Notes under the pieces: model-generated
What the model was told of the DNA's origin: nothing
Database searches by the model: none
The model's input: only the letters and a program-made list of their open reading frames with translations
Position numbers and translations under genes: made by a program
Source: Paractinoplanes ferrugineus
GTDB lineage: Bacteria > Actinomycetota > Actinomycetes > Mycobacteriales > Micromonosporaceae
NCBI RefSeq assembly: GCF_016862195.1
Contig: NZ_BOMM01000051.1
Span: forward strand, 124,001-188,000
Direction of reading: 5' to 3'
Length of the DNA: 64,000 bases
In this document: piece by piece, positions 17,961 through 28,539 of the stretch
How the letters are laid out: every line of letters starts with the position of its first letter
How positions within the stretch are numbered: the first letter of the stretch is position 1

Positions 17961-20485
17961 GAGTTCGCCCCCTTGGTCCGGTTTTCCGCTTGCAGTGCGG
18001 CGGAGCCGCTTCCGGGGGGCTCAGCGAGGATCGGACCCGCTGCCCCGGCCGACAGCCGGACCACCGCGCCCGAAGTGACGCCGAGGCTGCGACGAACGCT
18101 GGAGCCCGGCGAGTTGGTGGGAAGCCACACCACCTGCGGGGGCAGGTCGGTGATCGCGGCCGGAAGCGTGACGCCGCCCCGGTCGGTGCTGACGGTGACC
18201 GCGTCGCCCTCGGCCACGCCGAGCGACTCGGCCAGGTCCTTGCCGATCCGCACCAGCGACGGCCGGGCCGTGCCCTTGAGCACGTCGTCGCCGTCGAGCA
18301 GCGAACCCGAGTCGATCAGGTGGTGCCAGGTGGCGAGGACGGCCTCGGTGGCGCCGCGCGTCGGCAGTGCCCCGGCGGTGACCGTGGGGGCCGCCGGCCG
18401 GCTCGCGGTGCTCGGCGGCATGGCACCCAGCTCCCGCCGGATGGTCATCACGTCACCGGTGCCCAGCGTGACTTCCAGCAGGGCGGCGATCGCCTCGAGC
18501 ACCCGGCCGTCGGTCATCGCCGTGGTCGGCAGCACGGTCGGGAAGGACCGCAGCCGGCCCTCCCAGTCCATGAACGTGCCGGACTTCTCCTGGGCGGGGG
18601 CGACCGGCAGCACCACGTCGGCGCGGCGGGTCACCGCGCTGCCGCGGATCTCCAGGCTGACCACGAAGCCCGCGTTGTCGAGGGCCTGCTCGGCCAGTCG
18701 CGGGTCGGCCAGGTCACCCGGGTCGACACCGCCGACCAGCAGGCCACCGAGCTCGCCCGCCGCGGCCGCGGCGATGATGCCGTCGGTGTCCCGGCCCGGC
18801 GTGCCGGGCAGAACACCGGGCTCGACGCCCCAGGCCGGCGCGAGCTCGGCGCGGGCGGCGGCGTCGGTGACCGGCCGGCCGCCGGGAAGCAGGTTGGGCA
18901 GGCAACCGGCGTCGACCGCACCCCGGTCACCGGCCCGGCGCGGGACCCACGCGAGGCGGGCACCGGTGCGGGCGGCGAGCGCGGCCACCGCCGACAGGGC
19001 GCCCGGCGAGCTCGCCAGGCGCTCGCCGACGATGAGCAGCGCACCCGGGGCACCGAGAGCGGCGGCGACCGCCGCGTCCTCGGCGAGGATCTTGGCTTCC
19101 TCCCCCGGCGCGGTGACCACGAGCGCGGCGCCGATCTTGGTGAAACCCCGTGACAGGTACGGCGCGACCGCGGTGACCTGGAGCTTGCGCTTGTTGGCCG
19201 CCTTGCGCAGCCGCAGGAAGAGGATTGGCGACTCCTCCTCCGGCTCGAGCCCGACGATGACCGCGGCCGGCGCGTTCTCCACGTCGTCGTAGGTCACGTC
19301 GGAGATGCCACCGGCGACCGACGAGGCGAGGAAGTCGGCCTCCTCGGCGCTCAGCGGACGGGCGCGGAAGTCGATGTCGTTGGTGCCGAGCGCGACCCGG
19401 GCGAACTTCGCGTACGCGTACGCGTCCTCGACCGTCAGCCGGCCGCCGGTCAGCACACCAACCCCGCCGGCCGCCTTGGCGGCTTTGAGGCCCTCGGCCG
19501 CGGTGACCAACGCCTCGCTCCACGACGCCTCACGCAGCTCGCCGGTCCGCTTGTCGCGGATCAGCGGGTTCATGATCCGGTCGTTCGCGGTGGCGTAGCG
19601 GAAGCCCCACCGGCCCTTGTCGCAGTTCCACTCCTCGTTGACCGCCGCGTCGTCGCCGGCCAGGCGCCGCAGCACCTTGCCCCGGCGGTGGTCGGCGCGC
19701 ATCGAGCAACCCGAGGCGCAGTGCTCGCACGCCGTCGGCGTGGAGACCAGGTCGAACGGGCGGGCGCGGAAGCGGTACTGCTCACCGGTGAGCGCACCGA
19801 CCGGGCAGATCTGGATCGTGTTACCGGAGAAGTACGAGTTGAAGGCGACGTCGCCCTCGCCCTCGCCGACCTGGCCGTCACCGAAGCCGGTGCCGCCGAA
19901 GAAGTCGTCCCGGTAGACGTTGATCTGCTCGCCGGACGAGCGGTCCATCAGGTCGATGAACTTGTCGCCGGCGATCTCCTCGGAGAACCGGGTGCAGCGC
20001 TGGCACAGGATGCACCGCTCGCGGTCGAGCAGCACCTGGCTGGAGATGTGGATCGGCTTCTCGTACTCACGCTTGTGCTCGTGGAAGCGTGACTCGGTGC
20101 GGCCGTTCGACATCGCCTGGTTCTGCAGCGGGCACTCGCCGCCCTTGTCGCAGGTCGGGCAGTCCAGCGGGTGGTTGGCCAGGAGGAACTCCATGATGCC
20201 GTGCTGGGCCTTGTCCGCCACCTCGCTGGTGAGCTGGGTGCGGACGATCATGCCGTCGGCCACCGTCTGCGTGCACGACGCGACCGGCTTGCGCTGACCC
20301 TCGACCTCGACCAGGCACTGGCGGCAGGCGCCGGCCGGGGCGAGCAACGGGTGGTCGCAGAACCGCGGGATGGCGATGCCCATCCGCTCGGCGACCCGGA
20401 TGACCAGCTCACCCTTCTCGGCGGTGACTTCGATACCGTCGATGGTGAGCGTGACCGTATCGGTCTTCTTCGCTACGTCGGTCAC
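17957..20485 (-). CDS. nuoG: NADH-quinone oxidoreductase subunit G
   Basis: This 842-residue iron-sulfur subunit carries most of the electron wire. The N-terminal ferredoxin domain has the 2Fe-2S cysteines (CDHP..CRQC..C). Next come the His-Cys cluster (HPLDCPTCDKGGEC) and a 4Fe-4S site (CILCQRC). The molybdopterin-like domain begins with C-x2-C-x3-C plus a later Cys (CEHCASGC.. NCDKGRW), the extra N7 cluster present in only some bacteria. GTG 20485 is preferred because GGAAGG lies 9 bases upstream; the longer frame is weaker. It overlaps nuoH by 4 bases. Confidence 0.95.
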   Translation of the reverse strand: MTDVAKKTDTVTLTIDGIEVTAEKGELVIRVAERMGIAIPRFCDHPLLAPAGACRQCLVEVEGQRKPVASCTQTVADGMIVRTQLTSEVADKAQHGIMEFLLANHPLDCPTCDKGGECPLQNQAMSNGRTESRFHEHKREYEKPIHISSQVLLDRERCILCQRCTRFSEEIAGDKFIDLMDRSSGEQINVYRDDFFGGTGFGDGQVGEGEGDVAFNSYFSGNTIQICPVGALTGEQYRFRARPFDLVSTPTACEHCASGCSMRADHRRGKVLRRLAGDDAAVNEEWNCDKGRWGFRYATANDRIMNPLIRDKRTGELREASWSEALVTAAEGLKAAKAAGGVGVLTGGRLTVEDAYAYAKFARVALGTNDIDFRARPLSAEEADFLASSVAGGISDVTYDDVENAPAAVIVGLEPEEESPILFLRLRKAANKRKLQVTAVAPYLSRGFTKIGAALVVTAPGEEAKILAEDAAVAAALGAPGALLIVGERLASSPGALSAVAALAARTGARLAWVPRRAGDRGAVDAGCLPNLLPGGRPVTDAAARAELAPAWGVEPGVLPGTPGRDTDGIIAAAAAGELGGLLVGGVDPGDLADPRLAEQALDNAGFVVSLEIRGSAVTRRADVVLPVAPAQEKSGTFMDWEGRLRSFPTVLPTTAMTDGRVLEAIAALLEVTLGTGDVMTIRRELGAMPPSTASRPAAPTVTAGALPTRGATEAVLATWHHLIDSGSLLDGDDVLKGTARPSLVRIGKDLAESLGVAEGDAVTVSTDRGGVTLPAAITDLPPQVVWLPTNSPGSSVRRSLGVTSGAVVRLSAGAAGPILAEPPGSGSAALQAENRTKGANS

Positions 20486-20514
20486 CTGTGCCTGCCTTCC
20501 GATGGAGACTGCGG

Positions 20515-20538
20515 GGCTTGCTTCGCTGCGCTCCTCGC
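20515..20538. repeat. possible dispersed REP-like element
   Basis: The 58-base nuoF-nuoG gap contains a plus-strand GGCTTGCTTCGCTGCGCTCC-type sequence. From memory, similar GAGGAGCGCAGCGAAGCAAG strings recur in Micromonosporaceae intergenic regions. I see only this one copy in the window. Confidence 0.3.
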
Positions 20539-20543
20539 TTCCA

Positions 20544-21856
<1,313 letters not shown>

Positions 21857-21860
<4 letters not shown>

Positions 21861-22924
21861 TTCTCCACCTCGTTACCGCGGCTGTCGGCGACCGGCTTGC
21901 CATCCCCGGCCGGTTGGTTCTGAGCGACGCCCGACGCCTCGGCGGGGTTCGTCGGCGTCGGCGCCGTCGCCGTCGCGTCGCCGGTCTTGTCCGGCTCGCC
22001 CATCGTGGGGTTGCGCTGCTCAGCGGTGCGGACCTCGGGGTCCTTCGCGTCGCCGGCATGGGTCGGCTTGCCCGCGTTGTCACCGCGCTGAGCGGCGGAC
22101 TTGACCGCGCCGGCAGCCGACTTGACCGCGTCGGTGGCCTTCTCGGCGATCGTCGCGACCTTGCCCTTGGCGCCCGGCTGGGCCGCCTCCTCGCGCGGAG
22201 CGGGCTTCGTCTTGGTGATCGGGGCGTCGAGGTTGAAGTTCGGCACCGCGATCCCGTGCTGGTCAGCCAGGTTCACGCCGCGCAGCGTGGGCACTCCGGC
22301 CGGACCGTCGGCGACCGCGCCGTCCCGCTCGTCGGCGAACCCGGCGAGCTGGTGCTGCATCTCCTTGAGCGAGCAGACCCGGGCGCCCCGCGACGGGACC
22401 GGCCGCTCACCCTTGCGCAGCTGCTCCACCATGTCGATGGTGGCTTCCGGGGTGGCCTCGTCGACCGCGAAGTCGTAGTTGACCGTGACCACCGGCGCGT
22501 AGTCGCAGGCCGCCAGGCACTCGGCGTGCTCCACCGTGATCTGACCGTCGGGGGTGGTGTGGCCGTTGCCGACCCCGAGGTGCTCGATGAGCCGGTCGTA
22601 GACCTCCTGGCCACCCATCATGTTGCAGAGCGTGTTGGTGCAGACGCTGACGAGGTATTCGCCGGTGGGCTTCCGCTTGTACATCGTGTAGAACGTGGCG
22701 ACCGCGCCGACCTGGGCCTTGTTGATGCCCAGCACCTCGGCGCAGAACGCGACCCCGTTCGGGCTGACGTAGCCCTCCTCGGTCTGCACCAGGTGGAGCA
22801 GCGGCAGGAGTGCCGATCGGCTGCGGCCCTCGGGGTAGCGCGCGATGATCTCGAGCGCCGGGCCGAGGAGCGTCGCCGCCAAGGGGGCGGCGGCCGGGGA
22901 GAACTCAATAGCGGTATCGGACAT
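21857..22924 (-). CDS. nuoE: NADH-quinone oxidoreductase subunit E with long C-terminal tail
   Basis: This thioredoxin-like 2Fe-2S subunit (cluster N1a) partners NuoF. Cluster ligands appear as CTNTLC and CLAAC. The conserved domain ends near residue 240. After it come about 110 residues of Ala/Lys/Pro/Thr-rich low complexity containing a doubled AVKSAA and ending in polar NEVEK, so the whole protein is 355 residues against about 160-290 in most bacteria. The ATG follows the nuoD TAA directly. The tail is unlikely to bind clusters and may be flexible or lie along the complex. Confidence 0.95.
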
Positions 22925-24265
22925 TTAGCGGTCACACCCACCCATCACGGGGTCGAGGGACGCGCCGCCGGCGATGACGTCGGCCAGCAGCGCGCCTTCG
23001 GCCATCGCGGGGATGGCCTGGAGGTTCACGAAGCTCGGGTCCCGCATGTGGACCCGGTAGGGATGGGTGCCGCCGTCCGAGACCACGTGCACACCCAGCT
23101 CGCCGCGCGGGTGCTCGATGCCGATGTAGACCTGGCCCGCCGGGACCCGGAAGCCCTCGGTCACGAGCTTGAAGTGGTGGATCAGCGATTCCATCGACGC
23201 GCCCATGATCTTGGCGACGTGCTCGAGCGAGTTGCCGAGACCGTCGACGCCCATCGCGAGCTGCGCCGGCCAGGCGATCTTCTTGTCCGAGATGAAGATC
23301 GGGCCGGGCCGGAGCCGGTCGAGCGCCTGCTCGACGATCTTCAGCGATTCCCGCATCTCGGCCATGCGCACCTGGTAGCGGCCCCACACGTCGCCGGTGG
23401 TGGCGGTGGGCACGTCGAACTCGTAGTTCTCGTAGCCGCTGTACGGCAGCGTCTTGCGCATGTCCCAGGCCAGGCCGGCGGAGCGCAGCACCGGGCCGGT
23501 GATGCCGAGCGCGAGGCAGCCGGTGACGTCCAGGACGGCCACGCCCTGGGTCCGCTGCTGCCAGATGACCTGCCCGGAGAGCAGATCCTCATATTCCTTG
23601 AGCTTCTTCGGCATGTAGATGAGGAAGTCGCGGATCTTCTTGATCGCCGAGTCGGGGATGTCGTTCGCGACGCCGCCCGGCCGGAAGTACGCGTGGTTCA
23701 TCCGCAGGCCGGTCGTCTCCTCGAAGATGTCGAGGATGTACTCACGCTCGCGGAAACCGTAGAGCATCATCGAGATCGCGCCGATCTCCATGCCCGCGGT
23801 GGCGAGCCACACCAGGTGCGAGGAGATCCGGTTGAGCTCCATGAAGAGCACCCGGATCGTCTGCGCCCGCTCGGTGATGTCGTCGGTGATGCCGAGCAGC
23901 TTCTCGACCCCGAGGACGTAACCGGCCTCGTTGAACAGTGGGGCGAGGTAGTCGGCCCGGGTCACGAACGTGGTGCCCTGCGTCCAGTTGCGGTATTCGA
24001 GGTTCTTCTCGATGCCGGTGTGCAGGTAACCGATGACGCACCGGGCTTCGGTGACCGTCTCACCCTCGAGTTCGAGCACGAGCCGGAGCACGCCGTGGGT
24101 GGACGGGTGCTGCGGACCCATGTTGACGACGATCTTCTCGTTCGACAGCGGGTCGATGGCACCGGTGACGGTGTCCCAGTCGCCGCCGGTGACCGTGAAG
24201 ACGCGGCCCTCGGTGGTCTCGCGCTCGGTCGCATAGCTTTGGGAAGTGGAACCGGATGAAGTCAC
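22925..24265 (-). CDS. nuoD: NADH-quinone oxidoreductase subunit D
   Basis: This 446-residue subunit of the peripheral arm (49-kDa type) forms the quinone pocket with NuoB. The conserved NMGPQHPSTHGVLRL contains the pocket histidine, and GYLHTGIEKN and the C-terminal DPVMGGCDR tail are characteristic. NuoC and NuoD are separate genes, unlike the fused form of enterobacteria. The start overlaps the nuoC stop (ATGA). Confidence 0.97.
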   Translation of the reverse strand: MTSSGSTSQSYATERETTEGRVFTVTGGDWDTVTGAIDPLSNEKIVVNMGPQHPSTHGVLRLVLELEGETVTEARCVIGYLHTGIEKNLEYRNWTQGTTFVTRADYLAPLFNEAGYVLGVEKLLGITDDITERAQTIRVLFMELNRISSHLVWLATAGMEIGAISMMLYGFREREYILDIFEETTGLRMNHAYFRPGGVANDIPDSAIKKIRDFLIYMPKKLKEYEDLLSGQVIWQQRTQGVAVLDVTGCLALGITGPVLRSAGLAWDMRKTLPYSGYENYEFDVPTATTGDVWGRYQVRMAEMRESLKIVEQALDRLRPGPIFISDKKIAWPAQLAMGVDGLGNSLEHVAKIMGASMESLIHHFKLVTEGFRVPAGQVYIGIEHPRGELGVHVVSDGGTHPYRVHMRDPSFVNLQAIPAMAEGALLADVIAGGASLDPVMGGCDR

Positions 24266-24957
24266 TGGTAGATCCTCCGCTGGTCAGGAGGCGGAATCTC
24301 GGCGCCCTTGTATTCGACCGGCACACCGCCGAGCGGGTAGTCCTTGAGCTGCGGGTGACCTTCCCAGTCATCCGGCATGAGGATCCGGGTGAGGTTGGGG
24401 TGGCCGGTGAAGACGACGCCGAACATGTCGTACGCCTCCCGCTCCTGCCAGTCGGCAGTCGGGTAGATGTGGGTCACGGTCGGCAAGCTGCCCCCGGCCG
24501 GCACGGCCGCCTCGAGGCGCACCCGGCGGCGGTAGGTCATCGAGGTCAGCTGGTAGATCACGTGCAGGCGGCGGGCGTCGCTGTCGAGGTAGTCCACGCC
24601 GGAGACCGATGAGCACAGCTCGAAGCGCAGCGACTCGTCATCCCGCATGATCTGGGCGACCTCGGCGATCTTCGCCGGCACGATGTGCAGGGTCAGCTCG
24701 TCCCGGTCGACGACGACCTTCTCGATCGCGTCGGCGAACCCGGGGTAGGCCTCTTCGAGGGCGTCGGTGACCTCGTCGAAGTAGGACCCGTACGGCTTGG
24801 GGGTGCCGACCACCTCGGGCTTGCGCCGGACCAGGCCGCCGAAGCCGGAGACGTCACCGGAGCCCTGGATGCCGAACATGCCCTTCTCGGGGCTGGCCGG
24901 CGTCTGGGCCGGGGCGCCGAGGTTGGCGCCGACGGGCTCGTTGGACTCGAGGCTCAT
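24262..24957 (-). CDS. nuoC: NADH-quinone oxidoreductase subunit C
   Basis: This 231-residue subunit (30-kDa type) of the peripheral arm has the family block EREAYDMFGVVFTGHPNLTR then ILMPDDWEGHPQLKDYPLGG. An actinobacterial N-terminal extension of about 65 residues precedes the core fold. ATG 24957 overlaps the nuoB TGA, and the longer upstream frame is inside nuoB. It has no cofactor of its own. Confidence 0.96.
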   Translation of the reverse strand: MSLESNEPVGANLGAPAQTPASPEKGMFGIQGSGDVSGFGGLVRRKPEVVGTPKPYGSYFDEVTDALEEAYPGFADAIEKVVVDRDELTLHIVPAKIAEVAQIMRDDESLRFELCSSVSGVDYLDSDARRLHVIYQLTSMTYRRRVRLEAAVPAGGSLPTVTHIYPTADWQEREAYDMFGVVFTGHPNLTRILMPDDWEGHPQLKDYPLGGVPVEYKGAEIPPPDQRRIYQ

Positions 24958-25625
24958 TTGCCACCTTCCCGCAGGTGCGGCGCCAGCTTCATCCAGTTCT
25001 CGATGCGCAGCTGCTCCTCGCGGCCTTCCTTGACCGCCTGCGTCCACTCGGCCCGGCGGACCTTGTCGACGCGGTAGGAGGAGGGCATCGCGCCGGGGGC
25101 GACGACCGGCATCTTGCCCTCGGCCTTGCGGGCCTCGAGCATCTTGCGGCCGTTCGGGCCGAGCGGCTGGTGCAGCACCTTCTCGCGCATCTTGAGGATG
25201 GCGTCGATGAGCATCTCCGGTCGCGGCGGGCAGCCGGGCAGATAGACGTCGACCGGGACGATGTGGTCGACACCCTGCACGATCGCGTAGTTGTTGAACA
25301 TGCCGCCGGACGACGCACAGACGCCCATCGAGATGACCGAGCGCGGTTCGGGCATCTGGTCGTAGATCTGCCGGACGACCGGGGCCATCTTCTGGCTGAC
25401 CCGGCCCGCGACGATCATGAGGTCGGCCTGTCGCGGCGAGGCCCGGAAGACCTCCATGCCCCAACGGCCCAGGTCGTAGTGCGGGCCGCCGGAGGCCATC
25501 ATCTCGATGGCGCAACAGGCGAGGCCGAACGTCGCACCCCAGAACGAGGACTTGCGGGCCCAGTTGGAGAGCAACTCGACGGACGACAGCAGGATGCCTG
25601 CGGGTAGCTTCTCTTCGATTCCCAT
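24954..25625 (-). CDS. nuoB: NADH-quinone oxidoreductase subunit B
   Basis: This 223-residue subunit carries the terminal cluster N2 that reduces menaquinone. The ligands are visible: the tandem pair C37-C38 (GLACCAIEMM), C103 (GVCASSGG) and C132 (PGCPPRPE). The C-terminal about 50 residues form a charged actinobacterial tail. It follows nuoA by 6 bases. Confidence 0.97.
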   Translation of the reverse strand: MGIEEKLPAGILLSSVELLSNWARKSSFWGATFGLACCAIEMMASGGPHYDLGRWGMEVFRASPRQADLMIVAGRVSQKMAPVVRQIYDQMPEPRSVISMGVCASSGGMFNNYAIVQGVDHIVPVDVYLPGCPPRPEMLIDAILKMREKVLHQPLGPNGRKMLEARKAEGKMPVVAPGAMPSSYRVDKVRRAEWTQAVKEGREEQLRIENWMKLAPHLREGGK

Positions 25626-25631
25626 GTCAGA

Positions 25632-25997
25632 TCAGTCCCAGTTGAGGCCGCCGCGTCGCCACACATAGGTGTAGGCGATGAAGACGGAGACGATGAACAG
25701 GACCATTTCCACGAAGCCGAACACGCCCAGCGAGCCGAACGAGACGGCCCACGGGTAAAGGAAGATGGTCTCGATGTCGAAGACGATGAAGAGCATCGCG
25801 GTCAGGTAGAACTTCACCGGGAACCGGCCACCGCCGATCGGCTGGGGCGCGGGCTCGATGCCGCATTCGTACGCCTCGAGCTTGGCGCGGTTGTAGCGCT
25901 TCGGCCCGACGATCGGCGCGATCCCCACCGAGAACAGCGCGAAGAGCGCGCCCAGAATCAAGAGCCCCAAGATCGGGACGTACGGGTTGAGATGCAT
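25632..25997 (-). CDS. nuoA: NADH-quinone oxidoreductase subunit A
   Basis: This 121-residue, three-helix subunit is next to the quinone chamber. The conserved loop KLEAYECGIEP, with its family Cys, and FYLTAMLFIVFDIETIFLYPW identify it. Two adjacent ATGs exist. The second (25997) is preferred because AGGAG lies 5 bases before it, against 2 bases for the first. It is the first gene of the operon. Confidence 0.96.
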   Translation of the reverse strand: MHLNPYVPILGLLILGALFALFSVGIAPIVGPKRYNRAKLEAYECGIEPAPQPIGGGRFPVKFYLTAMLFIVFDIETIFLYPWAVSFGSLGVFGFVEMVLFIVSVFIAYTYVWRRGGLNWD

Positions 25998-26000
25998 CAT

Positions 26001-26079
26001 CTCTCCTGAAGGACTGTTAGCCGCTTCACACTATTAATCCGATTCGGCGCAGGCGCGACCGGGGTGGCCGAGAAGTGGT
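26001..26079 (-). promoter_or_regulatory. nuo operon promoter region
   Basis: The 79-base gap upstream of nuoA is the only place for the operon promoter unless it is co-transcribed with the upstream reductase gene. On the minus strand an AT-rich stretch ATTAATAGTGT about 30 bases before nuoA could be a -10 region. No clear -35 is visible and there is no terminator hairpin, so read-through from the reductase gene is possible. Confidence 0.35.
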
Positions 26080-27387
26080 TCATACCGCGGGCGCCACCTT
26101 GGTCAGGCCGTTGATGACCCGGTCCATGGCGTCGCCGCCGCGGGGGTCGGTCAGGTTGGCCAGCAACTTCAGCACGAACCGCATCAGCGTCGGGTGCGGC
26201 ATGCCGTGCTTGGTGGCCAGCCGCATGATCTGTGGGTTTCCGATCAACTTCACGAATACCCCACCGAGGCGGTAATAGCCGCCGAAACGCAGGCTCAGTT
26301 CGGACGGGTAGGCCCGCAGAGCGCGTTCCCGGTCGGCGCCGGCGGGCCGGGCGAGCGCCTGCACGGCGACCTCCGCGGCCAGCTCACCGGACTCCATGGC
26401 GTACGCGATGCCCTCGCCGTTCATCGGGTTGACCATGCCGCCCGAGTCACCGACCAGCATCACGCCGCGGGTGTAGTGCGGAACGCGGTTGAAGCCCATG
26501 GGCAGCGCGGCCCCGAGGATCTGGCCGTCGGCGTTGTCGTCGCCGCGCATGCCCCACTCGGCGGGCGTGCCGTCGAGCCAGTCGGTCAGCAGGGTGCGGT
26601 AGTTGGTCTTGCCGAACGCGCTCGACGAGTTGAGGATGCCGAGTCCCACGTTCACCCGGCCGTCACCGAGTCCGAAGATCCAGCCGTAGCCGGGGAGCAG
26701 GTCGCCGTTGGACGCCCGAAGCTCCAGCCAGGACTCCAGGTAGTCGTCATCGGCGCGCACCGGCGAGTGGTAGTAACGCCGGACCGCCACACCGATGGGG
26801 CGGTCGTCGCGCTTGGCCAGGCCCATCGACAGCGGCAGCTTGCCGGAGACCCCGTCGGCGGCGATGACCAGCGGCGCCCGGAACTCGACAGGCTCCTTGT
26901 CCGGACCGACCTTGGCCGACACACCGATGGCCCGGCCCTTGCCGTCGAGGACCGGAGCGGTGACGTTCACGCCGGTCCGCAGCACCGCGCCGGCCTCGAC
27001 CGCGCGGTTGGCGAGCAGGTCGTCGAAGTCGAGCCGGGTGCGCACCAGGCCGTAGTTGGGGAAGCTGGCCAGATCGGGCCAGTCGAGCTCGAGCCGGACC
27101 CCACCGCCGATGACGCGCAGACCCTTGTTGTGCAGCCAGCCCGCCTTCTCGGAGGTGTCCACACCCATCCGGACGAGCTGTCGCACCGCCCGCGGGGTCA
27201 GTCCGTCTCCACAGACCTTCTCGCGGGGGAATTCGGTCTTCTCCAGCAGCAGCACGCGTAACCCGTGCCGTGCCATGTGGTAGGCCGCCGCGGAGCCGCC
27301 GGGCCCCGCACCGACCACAATGACGTCCGCCTCGTCGGCGATCGGTGCTGACGGTTCAGCGGGCCCTGTTATTTCGTGGCTCTGCAC
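26080..27387 (-). CDS. geranylgeranyl reductase family FAD-dependent oxidoreductase
   Basis: This 435-residue flavoprotein has an N-terminal dinucleotide fold (DVIVVGAGPGGSAAAYHMAR, about 24-43), a family motif KVCGDGLTPRAV and a second FAD motif (GDSGGMVNPMNGEGIAYAME). Such enzymes saturate isoprenoid double bonds. In mycobacteria the relative MenJ reduces one unit of the menaquinone side chain, and that role fits here between nuo and menG. GTG 27387 has GGAGG 6 bases upstream. The product specificity is inference. An iron-box-like sequence lies about 85 bases upstream. Confidence 0.85.
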   Translation of the reverse strand: MQSHEITGPAEPSAPIADEADVIVVGAGPGGSAAAYHMARHGLRVLLLEKTEFPREKVCGDGLTPRAVRQLVRMGVDTSEKAGWLHNKGLRVIGGGVRLELDWPDLASFPNYGLVRTRLDFDDLLANRAVEAGAVLRTGVNVTAPVLDGKGRAIGVSAKVGPDKEPVEFRAPLVIAADGVSGKLPLSMGLAKRDDRPIGVAVRRYYHSPVRADDDYLESWLELRASNGDLLPGYGWIFGLGDGRVNVGLGILNSSSAFGKTNYRTLLTDWLDGTPAEWGMRGDDNADGQILGAALPMGFNRVPHYTRGVMLVGDSGGMVNPMNGEGIAYAMESGELAAEVAVQALARPAGADRERALRAYPSELSLRFGGYYRLGGVFVKLIGNPQIMRLATKHGMPHPTLMRFVLKLLANLTDPRGGDAMDRVINGLTKVAPAV

Positions 27388-27413
27388 GGCACACCTCCGT
27401 CTCGTGCGGGCTC

Positions 27414-27427
27414 GTGAAACAGTTCAC
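27414..27427. promoter_or_regulatory. inverted repeat GTGAA-N4-TTCAC
   Basis: Perfect 5-base arms lie 27-40 bases before the start of the reductase gene, in the position of a core promoter or operator. The binding protein is unknown. Confidence 0.35.
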
Positions 27428-27470
27428 AAGCACGCCCAGATCGGAGTCTAAGACGGCTAACGAAACCCGT

Positions 27471-27489
27471 TCGGGTTAGGCAACCCTAA
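27471..27489. promoter_or_regulatory. candidate IdeR/DtxR iron box
   Basis: The 19-base sequence TCGGGTTAGGCAACCCTAA matches the mycobacterial IdeR consensus TTAGGTTAGGCTAACCTAA at about 15 positions by eye. It lies 84-102 bases before the reductase start and overlaps the stop codon of the small upstream gene. It would make quinone reduction iron-responsive if real. Confidence 0.4.
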
Positions 27490-27764
27490 CTGGTCCGCGC
27501 CGATGAAATGCCCGATCCGCTATCCGTCAAGGACCCTTCTGCTCCATCTTGCGACCCTTGGTCCAGGTATTCCCGAAACGTACCGCCCATTGCCCGCTCG
27601 AGGGCGGCGATCAGCTCATCTACTAGCTCCTGAGCCAACTCGGGGTCCTGGGCGGCCACCATCCGGATGCGGGCGGCCAGTTCCATGCCGCGGCGCTCGC
27701 CCGCTTCGCTGTCGTCAATGGCGATGTCGATGTCGGTGTCCTCGAGATGCCCGAAACTCGTCAT
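27486..27764 (-). CDS. small acidic protein of unknown function
   Basis: This predicted protein of 92 residues is acidic and mostly helical (GHLEDTDIDIAIDDSEAGE then a charged helix with EELVDELIAALERA-like spacing) and ends in a Ser/Gly-rich tail. I do not recognise the family. ATG 27764 is preferred over longer frames because those overlap menG, but there is no good ribosome site. It sits 49 bases past menG on the same strand and upstream of the reductase gene. The regular charged helices argue that it is real; the modest codon bias leaves doubt. Confidence 0.5.
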   Translation of the reverse strand: MTSFGHLEDTDIDIAIDDSEAGERRGMELAARIRMVAAQDPELAQELVDELIAALERAMGGTFREYLDQGSQDGAEGSLTDSGSGISSARTS

Positions 27765-27813
27765 ACCATTCAGCAGATCAGCATTTCCCCTCAGAAGAGG
27801 CGAAATGACCGAT

Positions 27814-28509
27814 TCATACCCGGGTGGCGCGATGCAGCGCGACAATCCCCCCGGACAGGTTGCGCCAGCCGACGCGGGACCACGGACCCGAAGAACCTAT
27901 CCGGGCGGCCAATTCGGCTTGGTCGGGCCAGGCGCGGATCGATTCGGCGAGATAGACGTACGCCTCCGGATTGCTCGACACGGCACGCGCCACGGAGGGC
28001 AGTGACCGCATCAGGTATTGCAGATAGACGGTACGGAACGGCCCGTTCAGTGGATGACTGAACTCGCACACCACGAGCCGGCCGCCCGGTCGCGTCACCC
28101 GGCCCAGCTCGCGCAGCGCGCCGTCGGTGTCGACCACGTTGCGCAACGCGAAGGAGATCGTCACCGCGTCGAAGGTGGCGTCCGCGAACGGCAGCCGCAA
28201 GGCGTCCCCGGCCAGCAGCGGCACGCCCCGGCCGGCGTGCCGGCCGGCCCGCAGCATCCCGGTGGAGAGGTCGGCGCCGACCGCGAACGCCCCCGATCGG
28301 CCCAGCTCCTCGGTGGAGACGCCGGTGCCGGCCCCCACGTCGAGGACCCGCTCCCCGGGACGCAACCCGAGCGCGGCCCGGGTCGCCCGGCGCCAGCCCC
28401 GGTCCTGGCCGAAGGAGAGCACGGTATTGGTGAGGTCGTACCGCTTGGCCACGCCGTCGAACATCTCGGCGACCTCGTGCGGCTGCTTGTCCAGATCTGC
28501 GCGCGTCAC
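27814..28509 (-). CDS. menG: demethylmenaquinone methyltransferase
   Basis: This 231-residue SAM-dependent UbiE/MenG methyltransferase adds the ring methyl group in the last step of menaquinone synthesis. Motif I is VLDVGAGTG. UbiE signatures are MFDGVAKRYDLTNTVLSFGQD near the N-terminus and ISFALRNV plus the CEFSHP block later. GTG 28509 gives the usual actinobacterial N-terminus (TRADLDKQPHEVAEMFD); the ribosome site is weak. A hairpin lies 31-60 bases upstream. Confidence 0.92.
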   Translation of the reverse strand: MTRADLDKQPHEVAEMFDGVAKRYDLTNTVLSFGQDRGWRRATRAALGLRPGERVLDVGAGTGVSTEELGRSGAFAVGADLSTGMLRAGRHAGRGVPLLAGDALRLPFADATFDAVTISFALRNVVDTDGALRELGRVTRPGGRLVVCEFSHPLNGPFRTVYLQYLMRSLPSVARAVSSNPEAYVYLAESIRAWPDQAELAARIGSSGPWSRVGWRNLSGGIVALHRATRV

Positions 28510-28539
28510 CCGGGTAACTCTGCCACCGAGGTAAACAGA

